48,235 bases of DNA from the NCBI GenBank assembly GCA_943370145.1, contig CALRPY020000034.1, positions 1 through 48,235 on the forward strand. The letters run 5' to 3'. The position numbers and the translations under genes are program-made. The DNA is from Ga0077536 sp943370145. Lineage in GTDB: Bacteria; Pseudomonadota; Gammaproteobacteria; Ga0077536. A model generated the notes under the pieces. That model had not been told where the DNA came from, searched no databases, and worked only from the letters and a program-made list of their open reading frames with translations. Shown here in pieces: positions 43,696 to 48,235 of this stretch; positions within the stretch are counted from its first letter, which is position 1, and every line of letters starts with the position of its first letter.

Positions 43696-44141
43696 ACAGG
43701 CGCAATGCTTGCCTCGCCGTGCTGGCCGGTGTTGCCGCGCTGGCCGGTTGCCCGATGGTCAAGAGCCCGCGCGACGAACGTCGCGACAAGGCGTTCGAGC
43801 AGGCCATCACGACCTACCGCAAGCTGATCCGCTGGGGCTATTTCGAGGAGGCGTCGCAATACCTCAAGGGCAAGGACCTACTGCTGGAGAAACCCGACTT
43901 CGCAGCCTACGCGCGCTACAAGGTGTCCGCCTACAGCACCGGCGAGCAGGTGGTCAGCAACGACGGCGACGAAGCGCACGTGATTGCGCACATCGAGTTC
44001 TACGACGTCGACACGCGCGTGGCCAAGTCGATGCGGGACGAGCAGTACTGGTGGTACGACCGTGAGGCCGAGCGCTGGTACCTGGGTTCCCCGATGCTCG
44101 AGCTCTACAGCGGGCCGGTGGTGCGCGAAATCAGTCGTTGA
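43692..44141 (+). CDS. Small lipoprotein of unknown function
   Basis: A 149-residue lipoprotein. The signal peptide VNRRNACLAVLAGVAALAGC ends in a lipobox (LAGC), so Cys20 would be lipidated. The mature part has a helical segment (KAFEQAITTYRKLIRWGYFEEASQYLKG) and a beta region with an aromatic cluster (DEQYWWYDREAERWYLGSPMLELY). I do not recognise a named family. Start is GTG overlapping the folK stop, indicating coupling with the folate genes. Its 3' end overlaps the convergent pteridine reductase by 11 bp. Confidence 0.85.
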   Translation: MNRRNACLAVLAGVAALAGCPMVKSPRDERRDKAFEQAITTYRKLIRWGYFEEASQYLKGKDLLLEKPDFAAYARYKVSAYSTGEQVVSNDGDEAHVIAHIEFYDVDTRVAKSMRDEQYWWYDREAERWYLGSPMLELYSGPVVREISR

Positions 44142-44856
44142 GACTGCGCCCGCCGTCGACGGCGATGATCTGCCCGGTCACGAATCTGGCGCCGACGAGG
44201 TAAACGACCGCATCGGCGATGTCCGATGGCTCGCCCCGCCGCGCGAGCGGCGTGCGATCGAGCAGTGCCTGTTGCGCGCCCGCGCTCGACTCCTCCGGCC
44301 ACAGGATTGCGCCCGGCGCAACGCCGTTCACGCGCACTGCCGGCGCCAGTTCGCGCGCCAGTGCCCGGGTCAGTCCGGTCAGCCCCGCCTTCGCCACGCA
44401 GTAGATTGAGAATCCGGCCTTGGGGCGGTCGGCATAGATGTCGGTGATGTTCACGATCGCGCCCGCGCTCGCGCGCAGCAGCGGCGCGGCGCGTTGCGCG
44501 AGCAGGAAGGGCGCACGCAGGTTGACGTCCATCGTCCCGGACCAGTCGGCGAGCGTGGCCGTGTCCAGCGCGCAGGGTTCGAACAGGGCCGCGTTGTTGA
44601 TCACGGCGTCGAGCCTGCCCCACCGCGCGCCCAGCGCGTCGACCAGCGCGGCGGCTGCCGCCGGATCGCGCAAATCCGCGCACAGCGTCAGCGCCGATTC
44701 CGCGCGACTGGCATTGAGCGTCGCGGCCAGCGCCGCGGCGTCGGCCGTCGAGGTCTGGCAGTGGATGGCGACGCGAAAGCCGGCTGCGTGCAGCGCGGTT
44801 GTGATGGCCGCGCCCAGTCGGCGCGCGCCGCCGGTGATGAGAGCGACTTTGTCCAT
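44131..44856 (-). CDS. Pteridine reductase-type short-chain dehydrogenase
   Basis: A 241-residue SDR. ALITGGARRLGAAIT is the NADPH loop in the GGARR form seen in pteridine reductases. The catalytic residues are D139, Y152 and K156 (TDIYADRPKAGFSIYCVAK); Asp 13 residues before Tyr, in place of the usual Ser, is the hallmark of PTR1/FolM enzymes that reduce dihydrobiopterin or dihydrofolate. The end has GRSLND with VDGG. It lies on the opposite strand to folB-folK, consistent with a role in pterin or folate reduction. Start at ATG 44856. Confidence 0.87.
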   Translation of the reverse strand: MDKVALITGGARRLGAAITTALHAAGFRVAIHCQTSTADAAALAATLNASRAESALTLCADLRDPAAAAALVDALGARWGRLDAVINNAALFEPCALDTATLADWSGTMDVNLRAPFLLAQRAAPLLRASAGAIVNITDIYADRPKAGFSIYCVAKAGLTGLTRALARELAPAVRVNGVAPGAILWPEESSAGAQQALLDRTPLARRGEPSDIADAVVYLVGARFVTGQIIAVDGGRSLND

Positions 44857-44904
44857 GGCATTGCTTACGATGCGCTGCGGCGATGCGATCACCGCCGAGG
44901 AGTC

Positions 44905-46080
44905 ATGATGGAATCCCGACCGAGACTACCCGATCCCGACGCCGATGAGTTAGCGCACAGCGGCGTGCTGCGCGAGCGCATCGCCGAGGCTATCCGCTCG
45001 GCCGGCGGCGCGCTGTCCTTCGAGACCTTCATGGACCTTGCGCTGTTCGCGCCGGGGCTCGGTTATTACGTCGCCGGCGCGCACACGTTCGGTCGCGACG
45101 GCGATTTCGTCACCGCGCCCGAGATTTCGCCGCTGTTCGGCGCCGCGCTCGCGCGGCAGTGCGCCGAAGTGCTGGCCGTGACGGGCGGCTCCATCATCGA
45201 GTTCGGCGGCGGCAGCGGCCGGCTCGCGGCGAGCCTGCTCGGGGAACTGGCGCGGCACGACGCCTGTCCGGCGCACTATTACATCGTCGAGCTGAGCCCT
45301 GCGCTGCGCGAGCGTCAGCGTGCGACGCTCGAGGAACTCGCGCCCGCCGTCGCGGATCGCGTGCGCTGGTTGAACGATGCGCCATCGGCGCCGCTGGACG
45401 GCGTCGTGATCGCGAATGAAGTGCTGGACGCGCTGCCGGTGCGCCTGTTCGAGCGTCGGGCTGGCGCGAGCTTCGAGCGTGGCGTGACCTGCGACGCCCG
45501 GCGTGCACTCGCATGGACTGCCTGGCCCGCCGACGCGGCGCTGGAGGCCGCAATCGCGCGCTGCTTCGAGCCCGCCGCGCCGCCTGACGACTACAGTTCG
45601 GAAATCAACCTGCGCCAGCGTCTCTGGATCGCCGATCTTGCGCGCTTCCTGCGGCGCGGCGTCGCGCTTTTGATCGATTACGGCGACCCCCGCCACGAGC
45701 GCTATCACGCGAGCCGGCATCACGGCAGCCTGCGCTGCTACTGGCGTCACCGCGTCCACGACGAGCCACTGCGCCATCCGGGCCTGCAGGACATCACGGC
45801 ATCGGTGGACTTCACGGCTGTTGCCGAGGATGCGGTGGGCGCGGGCTTCGGCGTGCTGGGCTTCGCGACGCAGGCCAACTTCCTGCTCGCCTGCGGCATC
45901 GAGCAACTCGTGCAGCGGCAGGCCGACGATCCGGCGGCCTGTGCCCGTCTTGCGATGCAGGCCCGCGTGCTGCTGCTCCCGAGCGAGATGGGCACGCGCT
46001 GCAAGGTCATTGCGCTGGGACGGGAGTTCGCCCGGCCCCTGCTCGGTTTCGCGCTGCGTAACGAGCGCCACCGGCTGTGA
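44905..46080 (+). CDS. MidA/NDUFAF7-family SAM-dependent methyltransferase
   Basis: A 391-residue protein of the COG1565 family. SFETFMDLALFAPGLGYYVAG, DGDFVTAPEISPLFGAALARQ and IIEFGGGSGRLAASLL (SAM loop) are diagnostic, with ANEVLDALPVRLFE and ALLIDYGD later. The mitochondrial relative dimethylates an Arg of a complex I subunit; the bacterial target is not established. GAGGAG precedes the two consecutive ATG codons (44905 and 44908). Divergent from the pteridine reductase gene across 48 bp. Confidence 0.92.
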   Translation: MMESRPRLPDPDADELAHSGVLRERIAEAIRSAGGALSFETFMDLALFAPGLGYYVAGAHTFGRDGDFVTAPEISPLFGAALARQCAEVLAVTGGSIIEFGGGSGRLAASLLGELARHDACPAHYYIVELSPALRERQRATLEELAPAVADRVRWLNDAPSAPLDGVVIANEVLDALPVRLFERRAGASFERGVTCDARRALAWTAWPADAALEAAIARCFEPAAPPDDYSSEINLRQRLWIADLARFLRRGVALLIDYGDPRHERYHASRHHGSLRCYWRHRVHDEPLRHPGLQDITASVDFTAVAEDAVGAGFGVLGFATQANFLLACGIEQLVQRQADDPAACARLAMQARVLLLPSEMGTRCKVIALGREFARPLLGFALRNERHRL

Positions 46081-46145
46081 GGTCCGGCAACTTCGCGGGC
46101 CCCGCACGGTCGAAACGCGCCAGCCCCCCTTCGGAGAGACAAGCA

Positions 46146-46772
46146 ATGAAATCGAGCCTGCTCCTGTTGTTGCTCGCGCTGGGCGGCGGCCTCACTGCCG
46201 CTGCGGCCGCCGACGGCCGCGCCCCGTTCGAGCCAGGCCCCGGACAGGCGATGGCGACTTTCGCCGGCGGCTGCTTCTGGTGCATGGAACCGCCCTTTGA
46301 CGAACTCGACGGCGTGGTGGCGACCATCTCCGGCTACACGGGCGGCACCGTGCCGGATCCGGGCTACGAGCAGGTGTCGGCGGGCGGGACTGGCCATGCC
46401 GAGGCGGTGCGCGTCCTCTACGACCCGGCGCGCGTCTCCTACGAACACCTGCTCGAGGTTTTCTGGCGCAACATCGACCCGGTGACCGCGAACCGCCAGT
46501 TCTGCGACGCCGGCGAACAGTACCGTTCGGCGATTTTCGTGCACGACGCCGCGCAGGCGCGCGCCGCGGAGGACAGCCGCGACGCGCTCGCGAAGAGCGG
46601 GCGGCTGGCCGGGCGCATCGTCACGGAGATCGTGCAAGCCTCGGCCTTCTATCCCGCCGAGGACTATCACCAGGACTACTACCTGAGGAATCCGGTCCGC
46701 TACAAGTTCTACCGATTCAACTGCGGGCGCGACGAGCGCCTGAGGGAGTTGTGGGGCGGTTCAGCGCATTGA
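46146..46772 (+). CDS. msrA: Peptide-methionine (S)-S-oxide reductase, exported
   Basis: A 208-residue MsrA that repairs methionine-S-sulfoxide. A signal peptide covers residues 1-22, so it acts in the periplasm. Catalytic Cys43 is in GGCFWCMEPPF; GHAEAVRVLYDPARVSYEHLLEVFW and YHQDYYLRNP are the conserved substrate and core motifs. C-terminal FNCGRD holds a possible resolving Cys. Most MsrA are cytoplasmic; exported forms occur in several bacteria. GGAGAG precedes ATG 46146. Confidence 0.95.
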   Translation: MKSSLLLLLLALGGGLTAAAAADGRAPFEPGPGQAMATFAGGCFWCMEPPFDELDGVVATISGYTGGTVPDPGYEQVSAGGTGHAEAVRVLYDPARVSYEHLLEVFWRNIDPVTANRQFCDAGEQYRSAIFVHDAAQARAAEDSRDALAKSGRLAGRIVTEIVQASAFYPAEDYHQDYYLRNPVRYKFYRFNCGRDERLRELWGGSAH

Positions 46773-46906
46773 GAGCGCTGCCCGGGCGGTCGCGCTGGCC
46801 CGCACGGTGAGGCAAGGGCCGCCAAATTCCCCTATGCTGGATGGCGACGCGGGCCGTCAGTAGTGGCCACACCGTCGACCATCGAAACGCGCTCGGGCAG
46901 AAGGAC

Positions 46907-47821
46907 ATGCAAGCATCCGTCGCCAGCGGCGTCCCGCCGCAGCAGGTGATCCTGTTTGCCGACATCGTCGGCAGCACCGCGCTCTACGAAACCATCGGGG
47001 ACGCGCTCGCCCGTGAACTGTCCGGCGCGTGCATGGACCTGATGAAGACCGTTGCCCGCGAACGCCAGGGCCGCATCGCCGCGGAGCTGGGCGATGAAAT
47101 CATGTGCTTCTTCGACGACCCTGCCGACGCGGCGGCGGCGGCCTGCGACATGCATGCGCGCATCGAGGGCGCCTTCCCTGGCGACGAGCGCTTCCCGCCG
47201 CTCAAGCTGCGCATCGGCATGCATTGCGGCACGGTTGCCGGCAACCGTGACGACCTGGTTGGCGAAACCGCGAAGATCGCGCACTGGGCGGCGCGCAACG
47301 CCAAGGCCGAGCAAACGCTGGCGACCCTGCCGGTCATCGACGCGCTGCCGCGGATCTATCGCGCGATCTCACGCTATGTCGACGACGAAACCTGGAATTT
47401 CGTGTCCTTCGATCACGTCGCGTTGTACGAGATCATCTGGGACGTGGACTCGATCACCGTCGCATCCGCGTCGCAGACCAAGCCGGAGGAGCACCGCTAC
47501 GAACAGGTCAGCTTCTCGAGCGCAAGCCAGACGGTCGTCATCAACGCGGACCGCCCGGTGATCTCGATCGGGCGTGGCGCCCAGAACGATCTGGTCCTGC
47601 ACAATGAACTCGTCTCCCGCCTGCATCTCACCGCGCAGTTCAGCCGTGGTCGTTGTTCCATCACCGACCAGAGCACGAACGGCACATTCATCTCGCCGGC
47701 CACCGGTGGCCGCCAAGCCATACGCCATGAAAGCTGCCTGTTGAGCGGCCGGGGGACGATCGAGCTCGGATCGGCGAAGCGGCAGGGCGACTTCGCGCTG
47801 CTGCACTACGTCTGCAGCTGA
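46907..47821 (+). CDS. Class III cyclase-like domain with C-terminal FHA domain
   Basis: About 304 residues. The N-terminal cyclase homology domain has QVILFADIVGSTALYE (metal-binding Asp19) and AAELGDEIMCFFDD (Asp63). Where active cyclases show N-x3-R (as in GDAVNVAAR), this one reads GETAKIAHWAAR, without the Asn, so catalysis is doubtful. The C-terminal FHA domain has VISIGRGAQNDLVLHNELVSRLHLTAQF and DQSTNGTFI, which bind phosphothreonine. It may be a regulator responding to Ser/Thr phosphorylation. Start could also be 46841. Ends 16 bp inside the convergent cca gene. Confidence 0.85.
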   Translation: MQASVASGVPPQQVILFADIVGSTALYETIGDALARELSGACMDLMKTVARERQGRIAAELGDEIMCFFDDPADAAAAACDMHARIEGAFPGDERFPPLKLRIGMHCGTVAGNRDDLVGETAKIAHWAARNAKAEQTLATLPVIDALPRIYRAISRYVDDETWNFVSFDHVALYEIIWDVDSITVASASQTKPEEHRYEQVSFSSASQTVVINADRPVISIGRGAQNDLVLHNELVSRLHLTAQFSRGRCSITDQSTNGTFISPATGGRQAIRHESCLLSGRGTIELGSAKRQGDFALLHYVCS

Positions 47822-48235
47822 GCCGCGTCGTGCCAGTCGGGAGGGGCCGACTTGAGGGCGGCGACGCGCGCATCGCGCAGCAACTGCCTGATCTGCGGGC
47901 CGGCGCCATGTAGCGCGACCAGTGCGGCGACGTCCACGGCGCGCGCATGGCGTGCCGCCCAGCGCATGCGCGCCGCCTGGGGGTAGGGTGCGCTTGCCAG
48001 TCCCGCCCGGCCCCGCGCGTCGATTTCGCAGGCCAGCAGCATTTCCTCGAAGCGGTCGGGACGACGCCACGCGTCCACCTTGTCGAGCAGGTCCACGAGC
48101 GTGCCCGGCCGCAGTTCGAGCGCCCGGTGCACGTTCGTGTGGTGGCGCGCGACGAGCGTGGCCAGTTCACGATGGGCCTGCGGTACGCGCAGGCGCTCGC
48201 ATAGTGCGTGCAGCAGCCGCACGCCGCGCTCCTCG
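47806..48235 (-). CDS. cca: CCA-adding tRNA nucleotidyltransferase, C-terminal part
   Basis: The frame stays open to the end of the window, so the N-terminal catalytic part lies beyond it. The visible 143 residues match the tail of the gammaproteobacterial class II CCA enzyme: LCERLRVPQAHRELATLVARHH, LVDLLDKVDAWRRPDRFEEMLLACEIDARGR and YPQAARMRWAARHA. The full protein repairs or adds the CCA end of tRNAs. It is near plsY-folB-folK, as in Pseudomonas, but separated from folK by five genes. Confidence 0.92.
   Translation of the reverse strand, partial: EERGVRLLHALCERLRVPQAHRELATLVARHHTNVHRALELRPGTLVDLLDKVDAWRRPDRFEEMLLACEIDARGRAGLASAPYPQAARMRWAARHARAVDVAALVALHGAGPQIRQLLRDARVAALKSAPPDWHDAAQLQT

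Overview
The window is GC-rich, tightly packed chromosomal DNA from a gammaproteobacterium. The evidence is the order rpoD-dnaG-yqeY-rpsU | tsaD | plsY | folB-folK ... cca at 36290-48235, which is the arrangement known from Pseudomonas-like gammaproteobacteria. A type IVa minor-pilin operon, DksA, RluF and a VPLPA/PEP-CTERM-type surface protein fit that placement. The genus cannot be named from the sequence alone; a Xanthomonadales/Nevskiales/Steroidobacter-like lineage is plausible. I see no rRNA, CRISPR array, insertion sequence or prophage.

Layout. 3-5016: the end of an AddB-like nuclease and a complete AddA/UvrD-like helicase-nuclease (double-strand break repair). 5143-8549, minus strand: a secreted C-terminally sorted protein, a receiver-PAS-PAS-LuxR response regulator, and a DksA-family protein with a very long Lys/Ala/Pro tail and a decayed zinc site. 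8954-9653: two tandem monohaem cytochromes c resembling the two halves of cytochrome c4. 9735-13255: a dienelactone-hydrolase-like enzyme, an HD phosphohydrolase, an exported SoxH-like metallo-beta-lactamase-fold protein and a DUF2461 protein. 13304-16281: glpK-glpD (glycerol catabolism). 16758-19184: a membrane protein with a degenerate GGDEF and a cupin, then RluF.

19317-25828 is the accessory region of most interest. It encodes an aldehyde:ferredoxin oxidoreductase (AOR) family tungsto/molybdoenzyme, an F420-type luciferase-like (LLM) oxidoreductase, a thiolase, a MerR regulator and a cytochrome P450. A 58-residue rubredoxin follows the P450 directly. A strong 11-bp inverted repeat lies between merR and the P450 gene. 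Together they look like an inducible oxidative pathway for a hydrophobic substrate: P450 hydroxylation with rubredoxin as a possible electron carrier, aldehyde/acid chemistry by AOR, and thiolytic cleavage. The substrate is unknown.

25961-28089: two exported proteins and a spermidine-synthase-like protein. 28339-35526: fimT-pilV-pilW-pilX-pilY1-pilE, every junction overlapping, which builds the type IV pilus tip and minor pilins. 36155-36231: a CAU-anticodon tRNA (probably Ile2). 36290-40942: the macromolecular synthesis operon rpsU-yqeY-dnaG-rpoD. 41046-43695: tsaD, plsY, folB and folK. 43692-47821: a lipoprotein, a pteridine reductase, MidA-like methyltransferase, exported MsrA and a cyclase-like/FHA protein, lying between folK and the cca gene that runs off the end.
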